DNA of 64,000 nucleotides, taken from Streptococcus mitis (GTDB lineage: Bacteria; Bacillota; Bacilli; Lactobacillales; Streptococcaceae). The stretch covers positions 1-64,000 of the forward strand of contig NZ_SWFJ01000008.1 in the NCBI RefSeq assembly GCF_005144795.1, written 5' to 3'. The notes beneath the pieces are model-generated. The model was not told the origin of the DNA. It made no database searches and saw nothing but the letters and a program-made list of their open reading frames with translations. Position numbers and translations under genes: made by a program. Shown here one piece after another: positions 21,097 to 31,017 of the stretch. Numbering within the stretch: position 1 is the stretch's first letter; each line of letters opens with the position of its first letter.

Positions 21097-23139
21097 CTAA
21101 TTCATTGGATGATGTTGGTTATAGAGGTTGATAATATCGCGCGCAATGGAAGGTCCAACACCGTTTGTAAGGTTGGTGTTATGAGGAAAAACGACTGCGA
21201 CCGCGATTTGAGGATTTTCGGTTGGTGCATAAGCAACTGCGTTAGTATTATTGGCTTTTTGACCGCCATTAACATAACTTTCGGCGGTACCTGTTTTTCC
21301 GCTGATTGATACGGCTGCGCCATTTGAAAAGGCACGACCAGTTGTCAAAGCACTACCACCATGTGAAACTTGATAAAATCCTTGTTGCAGAATAGACATA
21401 TCTGACTCTGAGATATTAATCTTATTCATTTCTTTGCTAGTCGTCTCTTGAAGCAAATTGCCTAAGCCACCTTGCTCATTATTTTCATAAACCCCCTCCA
21501 CAATGTGAGGAGCTAGACGAACTCCATTATTTGCAATGGTAGCGACATACTGAGCTAATTGCATCGGTGTGTAATTATCAAACTGGCCAAAAGCATTATT
21601 AATATAATTAGCCAAATCAAATTCTTTTGGTGTAAATCCTGTCGATTCATCTGGAAGATCAATTCCAGTCGAAGCTCCAAGTCCATATTCTCCAAAGGTC
21701 GAACGTAATTTACCCATAGCAGCCTCTAATTGCCCTGTTGCAACCGTCATATTTGGTTGATAGGTCTGGCCCATGATTCCAAGAGCGGTTTGAACCATGT
21801 AAGTATTAGATGAATACTCCAAGGCTTCCACAGCTGTAATAGGAAAAGACCCATATGCCAATGTATACCAAGAATTAATTGGAGCTGAACCTTGGAAAAC
21901 AATAGGCTGATCTGTTAAGGTTTGGTTTCCTGATAAAACACCATTTTCCCAACCTGAGCTGATGGTAGCGGCCTTAACTACTGACCCTGGTACAAACACG
22001 TTGGTAACTGTCCCTAAGGAATCTGAACTCAATTTACCTGACTCAGTATCATGCTTGATCCCAGACATGGCAAGGACGGCTCCTGTTTTAGGATTAAGTG
22101 CTACTGCATACACTCCTTCAGAATATCTAGCTCCTCCGTTACCCAGCTCCGAATTAAAATAACTCTTAAGTAGATCATCAACCCCATTTTGGAAAGCTAG
22201 GTCAATCGTTAGTTTGATGTTGTTCCCTTTGCTTCCTTCCTCTACATTTTCAACACTTTCCATGTTGCCATGTTTATCAAGATGTACTTCTTTAACAGAA
22301 CGTTTTCCCTGCAGTACTTCTTCGTACTGCTTTTCAAGATACGAAGTCCCCACTCGGTCATTCAGAGAGTAGCCTTTTTTCAAATAAGCATCCACTTCCT
22401 CTGCTGGAAGACCTGATTTTTCACTTGATACACTACCTACAATTGAAGACAAAGAAGTGTCTAGGACTTTTCTATCCCATGAAGTAGAAATGCTAATTCC
22501 TGGTAAATCCTTGGAAGCTGAAGCGACAAGAGCAACCTGTGTATCATCTAAAGAATCCGTTGCGATTGTTCCTGTAGCAAAATTTTCAACAGTATTTAGC
22601 TGACTAAATAAATAAATTTCTTTTTTCTGATCATCCGTATAGTTGAGCTGACTCACATCAACACTTTCCACCGCATTGTTGTAGAGAGTCGCTTCCGAAA
22701 GAAGATTTCCATCCGAATCCAAACGCTTATCACGTGGCAAAGCATCGACTATTTTTTTATAAATTTCTTGGTCAGCCAAGTAATAATCAGCAATCTGACG
22801 GTCTGTAAGATTAGGAGAGCTGACATTCACATAAGTAAGAAGTTTTTTTGCAGTCTCTTTGAGTTCAACTGCCGTCATCTTGTTAGTCCTTGTAAAAGAC
22901 ACAACTTGCTTGATGGTATTTTCAACAAGAGGTTTCCCCGTTGCATCGTAGATTTGTCCTCGAGCCGAACTAGTTGTCACTCTCGTTTGACTTGCTGATG
23001 CTAATTTCGTTTCGTAAAAGTCTTTATTTAATACCTGCATATAAAGTAGACGACCAATAATCGTCATGAAAAGCAAGATAACTATTCCAAATAGTAGGTT
23101 AAGTCGAATCGGAATCGAATGACTGTTAAATTTCCTCAT
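21097..23139 (-). CDS. pbp2b: Penicillin-binding protein 2b (class B transpeptidase)
   Basis: Elongation-specific DD-transpeptidase of the elongasome. Starting at MRKFNSHS gives 680 residues, equal to pneumococcal PBP2b. One membrane segment lies at about 17-39, followed by the dimerisation region and the transpeptidase domain. Active-site motifs are SVVK (PGSVVKAA), SSN (YSSNTYMVQ) and KTG (SGKTGTAES). The residue after SSN is Thr, the form usually found in penicillin-susceptible strains. Its partner RodA is not in this window. The gene is followed directly by recR. Confidence 0.97.
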   Translation of the reverse strand: MRKFNSHSIPIRLNLLFGIVILLFMTIIGRLLYMQVLNKDFYETKLASASQTRVTTSSARGQIYDATGKPLVENTIKQVVSFTRTNKMTAVELKETAKKLLTYVNVSSPNLTDRQIADYYLADQEIYKKIVDALPRDKRLDSDGNLLSEATLYNNAVESVDVSQLNYTDDQKKEIYLFSQLNTVENFATGTIATDSLDDTQVALVASASKDLPGISISTSWDRKVLDTSLSSIVGSVSSEKSGLPAEEVDAYLKKGYSLNDRVGTSYLEKQYEEVLQGKRSVKEVHLDKHGNMESVENVEEGSKGNNIKLTIDLAFQNGVDDLLKSYFNSELGNGGARYSEGVYAVALNPKTGAVLAMSGIKHDTESGKLSSDSLGTVTNVFVPGSVVKAATISSGWENGVLSGNQTLTDQPIVFQGSAPINSWYTLAYGSFPITAVEALEYSSNTYMVQTALGIMGQTYQPNMTVATGQLEAAMGKLRSTFGEYGLGASTGIDLPDESTGFTPKEFDLANYINNAFGQFDNYTPMQLAQYVATIANNGVRLAPHIVEGVYENNEQGGLGNLLQETTSKEMNKINISESDMSILQQGFYQVSHGGSALTTGRAFSNGAAVSISGKTGTAESYVNGGQKANNTNAVAYAPTENPQIAVAVVFPHNTNLTNGVGPSIARDIINLYNQHHPMN

Positions 23140-23322
23140 ACAGCTATGTCTCATTTCTAGAAAAATTTCCACCTTCTATCCCATTTTCACAAAAAATTAC
23201 AAAATTTGAAAGAAGATTATTACTCTTCATTGTATCATATTTTAAGGAGAAACTCTTAGAAAAATCGATACCTTTTTTTGACTTTTAATTGAAAATGGCT
23301 TTTTATGTTTTTATCTATTCTT

Positions 23323-23376
23323 CTATGATATAATGATAATAACAGTTAGGGAATTGTCAACTTTTAAGCGGTTGAC
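23323..23376 (+). promoter_or_regulatory. Candidate promoter and leader hairpin of nanR
   Basis: An extended -10 (TGATATAAT, 23326-23334) precedes the RpiR-type gene by about 60 bp; the -35 region is poor. The leader contains a perfect 6-bp inverted repeat GTCAAC / GTTGAC (23356-23361 and 23371-23376) that ends 17 bases before the start codon. Whether this is an operator or an RNA hairpin cannot be told from sequence. Confidence 0.45.
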
Positions 23377-23393
23377 TCATGAAAAGGAGCCCC

Positions 23394-24245
23394 ATGAATA
23401 AGCCAGACATTGCATCCATTATCGATCTTCATTTTGAAGAATTAACAGATTTAGAGCAAGAAATCGCTCGTTATTTTTTGCAAGCTGAAACCATTCAAGA
23501 TGACCTTTCCTCCCAACAGGTCACTCAAAAATTACATATCTCTCAAGCTGCTCTGACCCGCTTTTCTAAAAAGTGTGGTTTTACAGGCTATCGAGAATTT
23601 ATTTTCCAATACCTGCACCAAGCAAAGAAACAGGAGACTCATTCTCACAATCATAGTCCTTTAACCAACCGAGTTCTTCGAAGCTATAGTCACATGCGGG
23701 AACAAACACAGGACTTGATTGACGAAGAACAACTAGAACGAATCGCCCAGTTAATCGAAGATGCTGATCGTGTCTACTTCTTTGGAACAGGTAGTTCTGG
23801 CCTTGTCGCCCGTGAAATGAAACTGCGCTTTATGCGTCTAGGTGTGGTCTGCGAGTCTTTGACAGATCAAGATGGCTTTGCCTGGACAACCAGCATTATG
23901 GATGAAAATTGTCTAGTACTTGGTTTCTCACTTTCTGGCTCAACTCCTTCTATTTTAGATAGTCTATTAGACGCGAAAGAGATGGGGGCAAAGACTGTAC
24001 TCTTTACAAGTGTTCCCAATAAAGATAGTCAGGCCTATACGGAGACTGTTCTTGTAGCCAGCCACAGCCAGCCTTCCTACATTCAACGAATATCCGCTCA
24101 ACTTCCTATGCTCTTCTTTATCGATTTGATTTATGCCTACTTTTTGGAAATCAATCGTGAAAGCAAGGAGAAAATCTTTAATAGCTACTGGGAAAATAAA
24201 AAACTCAATGGTTATCGTAAACAAAAACGTGTAAGAAAATCCTAG
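23394..24245 (+). CDS. nanR: RpiR-family regulator, likely NanR of the sialic acid locus
   Basis: 283-residue regulator with an N-terminal RpiR helix-turn-helix domain (about 1-80; QKLHISQAALTRFSKKCGF) and a C-terminal SIS sugar-phosphate binding domain (about 115-250; FFGTGSSGLVAREM and FSLSGSTPSILDSL). I start at the second ATG because AAGGAG lies five bases before it; the first ATG is upstream of that site. It is the only plus-strand gene at the edge of the nan locus and ends just before it, as in pneumococcus, where the RpiR-type NanR activates nan genes. A ligand such as ManNAc-6-phosphate is plausible from the SIS domain but inferred. Confidence 0.85.
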   Translation: MNKPDIASIIDLHFEELTDLEQEIARYFLQAETIQDDLSSQQVTQKLHISQAALTRFSKKCGFTGYREFIFQYLHQAKKQETHSHNHSPLTNRVLRSYSHMREQTQDLIDEEQLERIAQLIEDADRVYFFGTGSSGLVAREMKLRFMRLGVVCESLTDQDGFAWTTSIMDENCLVLGFSLSGSTPSILDSLLDAKEMGAKTVLFTSVPNKDSQAYTETVLVASHSQPSYIQRISAQLPMLFFIDLIYAYFLEINRESKEKIFNSYWENKKLNGYRKQKRVRKS

Positions 24246-24273
24246 TTTGGTCTAGCCAAACTAGGATTGTTTT
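24238..24273 (+). terminator. Terminator of nanR, overlapping its stop codon
   Basis: A perfect 13-bp stem (AATCCTAGTTTGG / CCAAACTAGGATT) with a five-base loop, followed by GTTTTG. The TAG stop codon of the regulator lies within the 5' arm. Confidence 0.85.
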
Positions 24274-24279
24274 GTCTTA

Positions 24280-24385
24280 ATACTCTTCGAAAATCAAATT
24301 CAAACCACGTCAGCTTCGCCTTGTCGTACTCAAGTACTGCCTACGGCTAACTTCCTAGTTTGCTCTTTGATTTTCATTGAGTATA
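24280..24385 (-). repeat. BOX element (A-C type), overlapping the end of nanK
   Basis: 106-bp element in minus orientation, with the typical ends TATACTCAATGAAAATCAAA and GATTTTCGAAGAGTAT (as read on the minus strand) and the central GACAAGGCGAAGCTGACG-type core used in BOX typing. It lacks a boxB module. The boxA end supplies the final codons and stop codon of the ROK kinase gene. Confidence 0.9.
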
Positions 24386-25251
24386 AAATGATAATAAGCA
24401 CCCAACATACCTGCTGTATTTTGATGATGAGCAAATTCTAATCGTGTTTTTTCAGCTAGGCTTGGAACCAAGGCTTCTTTCAAGGCTGTACGGATTTTGG
24501 GTTTGAGGATTGCCTCTTGTCCCATAATACCGCCACCGAGAATGACTACTTCTGGATTGGCCACATAGCAAATATTTGCCAGACCTTTTCCTAGATAGTC
24601 TACCATACGGTCAATACCAGCCATACAAATCTTGTTACCTTCAGTGGCTTCCTTAAAGATGCGTCGGCCATTCCACTGATCAACATCTTCTCCATGTGCT
24701 TCAGCTACATATTTTACTAAAGCTGTGGTAGAAGCCAAATCTTGGAACGCTCCATCCTGCATATGCATATAACCAACTTCGCAGGCTGAATTGCTAAAAC
24801 CATGGAAGACTTTCCCATCCATAATCAAGCAACCACCGATACCTGTTCCAATAGTCAAGCAAAGGGTGACACTCGCTCCCTTTCCTGAACCAGATACTGC
24901 CTCAGCCAGACCTGCACAGTTGACGTCATTCTCAATTTCACAAGGAATCGCAAAGCTAGTCTCGATTTCCTTTTTGAACTGGGTGCCTGCATAGTTAGGG
25001 ATTTGAGGCCCAGCATAGAAAATCTCACCCTTATCAGGATCCACCATTCCTGCAGAAGAAATGGCAACACCTGCTACTGGGCCTTGTTCTAAATAACTGG
25101 CTACGATATCTTTGGTCTTTTGTAAGATATGAGGTCCACCTTTATGCGCCTCTGTTGGCATTTCATGCGATTCAACAAGTTGACCTTCTTCGTCGATCAA
25201 ACCATATTTGATGTTGGTTCCACCGATATCAATTGCAACGTAGTGTGTCAT
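24355..25251 (-). CDS. nanK: ROK-family N-acetylmannosamine kinase
   Basis: 298-residue ROK sugar kinase expected to phosphorylate ManNAc made by the adjacent lyase. The phosphate-binding motif AIDIGGTNIKYGL is at residues 6-18; other family landmarks are GVAISSAGMVD, EIENDVNCAGLAE and the ATP loop VILGGGIMGQE. The classical zinc CxCGxxGC motif is absent; the region reads GFSNSACEVGYMH. The last nine residues (ILNENQRAN) and the TAG stop are encoded by a BOX element, so the native C-terminus has been replaced. The gene lies 17 bases after the lyase gene and shares its promoter. Confidence 0.88.
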   Translation of the reverse strand: MTHYVAIDIGGTNIKYGLIDEEGQLVESHEMPTEAHKGGPHILQKTKDIVASYLEQGPVAGVAISSAGMVDPDKGEIFYAGPQIPNYAGTQFKKEIETSFAIPCEIENDVNCAGLAEAVSGSGKGASVTLCLTIGTGIGGCLIMDGKVFHGFSNSACEVGYMHMQDGAFQDLASTTALVKYVAEAHGEDVDQWNGRRIFKEATEGNKICMAGIDRMVDYLGKGLANICYVANPEVVILGGGIMGQEAILKPKIRTALKEALVPSLAEKTRLEFAHHQNTAGMLGAYYHFILNENQRAN

Positions 25252-25268
25252 AAATACCTCCTTATGGA

Positions 25269-26186
25269 TTAGAGGAAGCGCTCCTTGGTTTCACGAATCA
25301 AGGCTGCAGCTGCTTCTACAACTGGACGATCTTCTTCAGTCACTGGTGTCAATGGTGAACGAACAGAACCAATGTTCAGTCCTTCATTGAGCTTCAAGAC
25401 CTCTTTGATGACACCGTACATATTTCCATGTGCAGAAGTGAGTTTACCAATGATAGCGTTGATAGCATACTGCAATTCACGTGCTGTTTCCAAGTCTTTG
25501 TCAGCAATCAATTGGTTGAGTTTCAAGAAGAGTTCTGGCATAGCACCATATGTACCACCGATACCAGCTTTTGCTCCCATGAGACGACCACCTAAGAACT
25601 GCTCATCTGGACCGTTGAAGACGATATGGTCTTCGCCACCAAGGCTCACAAAAGTTTGGATATCTTGAACTGACATAGAAGAGTTCTTCACACCGATAAC
25701 ACGTGGATTCTTCAACATTTCAGTATAAAGACTTGGAGTCAAAGCAACTCCTGCCAATTGAGGAATGTTGTAAATCACGTAGTCTGTATTTGGAGCTGCA
25801 GAACTGATATCGTTCCAATATTTAGCAACTGAGTATTCTGGCAAGCGGAAATAAATCGGCGGAATCGTTGCAATAGCATCTACACCCAAGCTTTCAGCAT
25901 GGCGAGCAAGTTCCATACTGTCTTTGGTATTGTTGCAAGCAACGTGAGCAATAATGGTCAATTTACCTTTGGCAACTGCCATCACTTCTTCCAAAATCAA
26001 CTTGCGGTCTTCAACGCTTTGGTAGATACATTCACCAGAAGAACCATTGACATAAAGACCTTGAACACCTTTATCAATGAAGTATTGAACCAAGGCACGT
26101 GTGCGCTCTGGGCTTACTTCTCCTTGATCATCATAACATGCGTAGAAGGCTGGAATGACACCTTCGTATTTTTTTAAATCTGACAT
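25269..26186 (-). CDS. N-acetylneuraminate lyase
   Basis: 305-residue class I aldolase of the DHDPS/NAL family that splits N-acetylneuraminate into ManNAc and pyruvate. Family features are the carboxylate-binding YVNGSSGECIYQS (about 46-58), the catalytic Tyr in YVIYNIPQLAG (about 135) and the Schiff-base Lys in VIGVKNSSM (about 165). Family and locus point to sialic acid rather than dihydrodipicolinate. TTAGGAGAAAATCT precedes the ATG. Transcribed with nanK from a promoter with a cre-like site. Confidence 0.93.
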   Translation of the reverse strand: MSDLKKYEGVIPAFYACYDDQGEVSPERTRALVQYFIDKGVQGLYVNGSSGECIYQSVEDRKLILEEVMAVAKGKLTIIAHVACNNTKDSMELARHAESLGVDAIATIPPIYFRLPEYSVAKYWNDISSAAPNTDYVIYNIPQLAGVALTPSLYTEMLKNPRVIGVKNSSMSVQDIQTFVSLGGEDHIVFNGPDEQFLGGRLMGAKAGIGGTYGAMPELFLKLNQLIADKDLETARELQYAINAIIGKLTSAHGNMYGVIKEVLKLNEGLNIGSVRSPLTPVTEEDRPVVEAAAALIRETKERFL

Positions 26187-26246
26187 AGATTTTCTCCTAA
26201 GTTTTCTTTTTTTCTGCTAACAGCAGGATTTATTCTTTACGTGTTT

Positions 26247-26275
26247 AGTATACACCGTGTGAAAAACGCTTTCAA
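26247..26275 (-). promoter_or_regulatory. Promoter of the lyase-nanK operon with overlapping cre
   Basis: On the minus strand TTGAAA (26270-26275), a 17-bp spacer and TATACT (26247-26252) form a good promoter about 60 bp before the lyase start. TGAAAGCGTTTTTCA (26260-26274) matches the CcpA cre consensus and overlaps the -35 and spacer, so catabolite repression by occlusion is likely. Confidence 0.8.
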
Positions 26276-26290
26276 TATCTTGTGTACACT

Positions 26291-26346
26291 TAGATTTTAG
26301 TTTCGATATGAATTTTGAAATGTTTATGGCTTGAAAGTAGTTTCAG
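26291..26346 (-). promoter_or_regulatory. Paired candidate NanR operators, lyase promoter
   Basis: Two 16-bp elements: TAGATTTTAGTTTCGA (26291-26306) and TTGAAAGTAGTTTCAG (26331-26346), with starts exactly 40 bp apart. The proximal one begins 15 bp upstream of the -35. The distal one has TGAAA/TTTCA arms and lies inside an 8-bp inverted repeat (ATGGCTTG / CAAGCCAT) just after the DUF624 stop codon. The same layout recurs before nanE and nanA. Confidence 0.65.
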
Positions 26347-26358
26347 AAACAAGCCATG

Positions 26359-27003
26359 CTATTGGTATTTTGCGAAAATTTTCTCCATCAATCCAGTCTG
26401 GATAAAGACCAAGAGTCCAAACCCAAAAAGCAGGAAGGCTGAGCCACCTAAAAGTAAACTGAAGGCGGACAGATAAAGAACCATCACAATGAGAAAGAGA
26501 ATAACTAACATGAGAAAGAACCAAGGAAAGTTAAAACTTGCCAAGATAAGTCCTTTTTGTAGCACTTCTTTCCAAGTCAAATCATAGCGCGCAGCGATGG
26601 GATAGCTAGCCAACATCACGATAGTGAGGAAGATAAGAACGCCTAGACAGATAGCTTTCACCATTTGGAAAGGCATAGCTGTCTGACCCCAAAAGAGATA
26701 GAGGTCTAGAAGACTTAATGAGACAATGCCCAACTCAAGCAGACCTAACTGAAGACCTAGTTTCAGATTTTGCTTGAAAGCTCTTAGATAGATTTTAAAG
26801 ACAGGCACGCGTCTACTCTTCTTAATCTCAAACATAGTCTCGTAGAGACTAATTTTAGCCACTCCAATCGTCACGATGGGCAAACAAGAGACGACAAAAA
26901 GAAGATTGGCTGTCACGATATCCAAGACCTTCTCACTAAAACGCATGAGAAAGTTATCCGTATCAAATGCTGCCTTGATAAGGCTTACTCCTTTTTGTGC
27001 CAT
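26359..27003 (-). CDS. DUF624 (YesL-like) membrane protein
   Basis: I start at MAQKGVSLI, giving 214 residues, because AGGAGGAGCAAAC directly precedes this ATG; a longer reading would run into the ribosome site. About five hydrophobic segments alternate with basic loops. The family is often found in carbohydrate ABC transporter operons and lacks a defined biochemical role. It follows yhcH with a short gap, placing it at the end of the nanE-satABC-yhcH transcript. Confidence 0.8.
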   Translation of the reverse strand: MAQKGVSLIKAAFDTDNFLMRFSEKVLDIVTANLLFVVSCLPIVTIGVAKISLYETMFEIKKSRRVPVFKIYLRAFKQNLKLGLQLGLLELGIVSLSLLDLYLFWGQTAMPFQMVKAICLGVLIFLTIVMLASYPIAARYDLTWKEVLQKGLILASFNFPWFFLMLVILFLIVMVLYLSAFSLLLGGSAFLLFGFGLLVFIQTGLMEKIFAKYQ

Positions 27004-27022
27004 GTTTGCTCCTCCTGATTTT

Positions 27023-27475
27023 TTAATCAATCAAAATTTTAAAGAGATATTTGCGAACCTTCTCTTCCATACCTGCATAGCCATTTGGCTGGTGAGGTTC
27101 TCCTGGGAAGAAAATCGCAAAATTGTGATAACCCAACAAGAGTGGGTAATGTTCATGACAATGGACAAAGCCAATGTCACTTGCTTCGTCGAATGCTACT
27201 GCCTCGTCTTTGATACGTGAACCGTAACTCGAATATTCATGTCCTTCTACCAGCAAATGCAAATCTGCATAATTCTGATGATGCTCAAATTGATCATTTT
27301 CAGCTTGATTGAGGACATTTTCCTGAACAACTAGAAAGACCTTGTCCCCATCAATCTCATACTTTCCTAATTCGAAAGAATCCTTACGATGCTGGTAGAG
27401 ATAGTCGATAGCCTTGTCTAAATTGGGATGAATTCCTTTGTAAAAGGTGATGTTTTTCAAATCGTCAAAAATCAT
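27023..27475 (-). CDS. YhcH/YjgK/YiaL family protein
   Basis: 150-residue cupin-like protein of the DUF386 family, linked in many bacteria to sialic acid or other sugar catabolism and proposed to handle ring-opening or anomer conversion. Conserved metal-binding residues are seen in ENDQFEHHQNYADLHLLVEG (about 60-79) and the later HCHEHYPLL and FFPGEPHQPN. It sits between satC and the DUF624 gene. Activity is inferred from the family. Confidence 0.85.
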   Translation of the reverse strand: MIFDDLKNITFYKGIHPNLDKAIDYLYQHRKDSFELGKYEIDGDKVFLVVQENVLNQAENDQFEHHQNYADLHLLVEGHEYSSYGSRIKDEAVAFDEASDIGFVHCHEHYPLLLGYHNFAIFFPGEPHQPNGYAGMEEKVRKYLFKILID

Positions 27476-27520
27476 ACTCTTTCCTTCGTTTCTGATAGTT
27501 AACTAAAATCATTCTTAAGT

Positions 27521-27583
27521 TTATAAGTGTCTAACAAAATCTCTAAGGTAAGCAAATACCCAACATTTTGTAGACACTTATAA
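27521..27583. repeat. Long inverted repeat between satC and yhcH
   Basis: Perfect 13-bp arms TTATAAGTGTCTA (27521-27533) and TAGACACTTATAA (27571-27583), extended inward by CAAAAT / ATTTTG with one bulged base, surround a 24-bp loop. No T-run follows on either strand, so a simple terminator is unlikely. It may be a small mobile-element remnant or an RNA processing hairpin. It lies 13 bp from a BOX element. Confidence 0.7.
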
Positions 27584-27596
27584 CTCTGTATTCTAT

Positions 27597-27702
27597 TATA
27601 CTCAATGAAAATTGAAGAGCAAACTAGGAAGCTAACCGCAGGCAATACTTAAGTATGGCAAGGTGACGCTGACATAGTTTGAATTCGATTTTCGCAGAGT
27701 AT
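27597..27702 (+). repeat. BOX element (A-C type) abutting satC
   Basis: 106-bp BOX without boxB, in plus orientation. It starts TATACTCAATGAAAATTGAA, contains TATGGCAAGGTGACGCTGAC, and ends at GAGTAT. Its last base overlaps the satC stop codon (27702-27704). It separates satC from yhcH on the same transcript. Confidence 0.88.
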
Positions 27703-28541
27703 TATCCTTTGACCGCTCCCATAGTAATACCCTGAGTGAAGGATTTTTGGAAGACAAGGAAGACTGTTACGATTGGCACAGCTGCAAGGGCAGCTCCTGC
27801 CATGATCAAACCATAGTTGGTTGCCATTTCAGCCTGCATAGTCGCAACACCGAGTGAAATGGTCAAATTGTTACGTGAAGTCAACATAACCAACTGCATG
27901 AAGTAGTCGTTCCATGTATTGATGAAGGTGAAGATTGCAAGGGCTGCAAATCCTGGTTTCACAATTGGGAAGGCTACGCTCCAGAAAGTACGAATCTCAC
28001 CACAACCGTCGATTTTAGCTGATTCAAGCAATTCTGTTGGGATGTTTTCACTGAATTGTTTCATGAGGAAGACACCAAATGGCCATCCAATCAAAGGCAA
28101 GATAACTGCCCAAAGAGTATCATGGATTCCCATGAAGTTGACGATACGTACCAATGGTACAAGGACAACTTGTTTTGGAAGCGCCATGGCTGCAATGAAG
28201 ATAGCAAAGAGAATGCGTTGGCCGTAGAAACGTTTTTTAGCCAATACATAACCTGCTAGAGATGAAGTCGCACAAACTAAGAACATGGTTACCAATGAGA
28301 TAAACACAGAGTTCCACATCCACTGCATAGCAGGGTTTTGCACCATGAGTTGTTGGAAGTTTTCCATGGTGGGCATTTTAGGGAACCATTGTGGCGGAAT
28401 CATAATGGTATCAGGCTGTGATTTGAAGGCCCCTGTCAAAATCCAGTAGAATGGAAAGATGAACAGCACGGTCAACAAGAGCAAGATAATCGTTGAAATA
28501 ACAGTGAAAGCTGTTAAAGGTTTCTTTTGTGTAGATTGCAT
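27702..28541 (-). CDS. satC: Sialic acid ABC transporter permease SatC (MalG-like)
   Basis: 279-residue inner-membrane permease of the CUT1 sugar family with six predicted membrane segments. The EAA loop that contacts the ATPase is ELLESAKIDGCGEIRTFWSV (about 175-194). No ATPase gene is present nearby, so the transporter probably uses a shared ATPase such as MsmK, as known for pneumococcal sugar importers. It lies 15 bases after satB. Confidence 0.88.
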   Translation of the reverse strand: MQSTQKKPLTAFTVISTIILLLLTVLFIFPFYWILTGAFKSQPDTIMIPPQWFPKMPTMENFQQLMVQNPAMQWMWNSVFISLVTMFLVCATSSLAGYVLAKKRFYGQRILFAIFIAAMALPKQVVLVPLVRIVNFMGIHDTLWAVILPLIGWPFGVFLMKQFSENIPTELLESAKIDGCGEIRTFWSVAFPIVKPGFAALAIFTFINTWNDYFMQLVMLTSRNNLTISLGVATMQAEMATNYGLIMAGAALAAVPIVTVFLVFQKSFTQGITMGAVKG

Positions 28542-28556
28542 AGCTGTCTCCTTTCT

Positions 28557-29444
28557 TTAGTATTCTACGTCGTTTCCGAGTGCTTTAAATTGAACAAAGC
28601 TTACGATAGCAATCATAACTGCCAAGAATACACCGATGGTGTTGGCATAACCATATTCTGTCAATTGGAAGGCTTTTTCGTAAAGGTAGTACATAAGTGT
28701 ACTTGTTGAGTAGTTTGGACCACCTGAAGTCAAAAGCTGAATCAAGGCGAAAACTTGGAATGAGTTGATTGTTGTGATGATTGCGATATAAAGAGTTGTT
28801 GGAAGAAGGCTTGGCCATTTAATCTTCCAGAACACTTGCAATTCAGTTGCACCGTCTACACGAGCCGCTTCAACCAGTGAATTATCAATATTACCCATGG
28901 CAGCGATGTAGAGGATAATTGGTTGACCAACTGAAGTTGTCAAGAGGATAATCATAATTGCCAGCAATGCCCAGTGTTTGTCTCCCAACCAAGAAATGTT
29001 TTGGCTGATGATGTGGCTTGACTTAAGGACAAAGTTTAGAATCCCTGATAGTGGATCATAGATCCATTTCCAAACAACTGTTACGGCAACACTACCTGTT
29101 ACAACAGGAAGGAAAAAGACAAAACGGTAGAAGGATCTAGCAATGGCATTTTGATGATAGGTTTGCGACGCCACAAAGAGCGAAAAGAGAACAACAATCG
29201 GTACAGATCCAACAACCAAAATAACTGTGTTAATCAGAGATTTTGTAAAGACAGGATCTTTAAACATACGGATATAGTTATCTAAGCCCACAAATTCAAA
29301 ACTAGTCATAGAGTAGTTAAAGAAACTTGTGATGAAGCCCATAATCATTGGTACTAAAACGAAGACAACGAAGAAGAATAAAACTGGCGCTAGGAAAGCA
29401 TAAGAAATAATAGTTTCTCTCATACGAATTTTATTAACTTTCAC
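28557..29444 (-). CDS. satB: Sialic acid ABC transporter permease SatB (MalF-like)
   Basis: CUT1 permease, 295 residues from the GTG at 29444, which has AGAGAGG eight bases upstream; a GTG nine bases earlier lies inside that site and is less likely. Six hydrophobic segments and the EAA loop SLVEAARVDGATELQVFWKI (about 185-205) are visible. It is separated from satA by a hairpin that may lower permease expression relative to the binding protein. It pairs with satC to form the membrane channel. Confidence 0.87.
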   Translation of the reverse strand: MKVNKIRMRETIISYAFLAPVLFFFVVFVLVPMIMGFITSFFNYSMTSFEFVGLDNYIRMFKDPVFTKSLINTVILVVGSVPIVVLFSLFVASQTYHQNAIARSFYRFVFFLPVVTGSVAVTVVWKWIYDPLSGILNFVLKSSHIISQNISWLGDKHWALLAIMIILLTTSVGQPIILYIAAMGNIDNSLVEAARVDGATELQVFWKIKWPSLLPTTLYIAIITTINSFQVFALIQLLTSGGPNYSTSTLMYYLYEKAFQLTEYGYANTIGVFLAVMIAIVSFVQFKALGNDVEY

Positions 29445-29516
29445 TGTCGGCACCTCTCTTTCCTTTTCTTTTATTGATAATCTCCTATGAGAATGATGAA
29501 ATACCTTTTAAATAAA

Positions 29517-29557
29517 AGCCCCTTTTCTTACACAAGTGTGCAAAGGGAAAAGGGGCT
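29517..29557 (-). terminator. Intra-operon hairpin between satA and satB
   Basis: An 11-bp perfect stem (AGCCCCTTTTC / GAAAAGGGGCT) followed on the minus strand by TTTTATTT. Its place between the binding protein and permease genes suggests partial termination or 3' protection of satA mRNA, as common in sugar ABC operons. Confidence 0.75.
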
Positions 29558-29575
29558 ACAAAATCTGTTTAGGGT

Positions 29576-30970
<1,395 letters not shown>

Positions 30971-31017
30971 TCATTTTATCCGACGCATCCACCACTCTCC
31001 TCTGTTTTGAGATTGTG

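Noticed and set aside
27521..27583. Rho-independent terminator for satC
   Set aside because: The stem is long, but neither strand shows a T-run after it. I keep it as an inverted repeat only.
28585..28818. 77-codon ORF in another frame of satB
   Set aside because: It overlaps a clear permease gene on the same strand and has no ribosome site.
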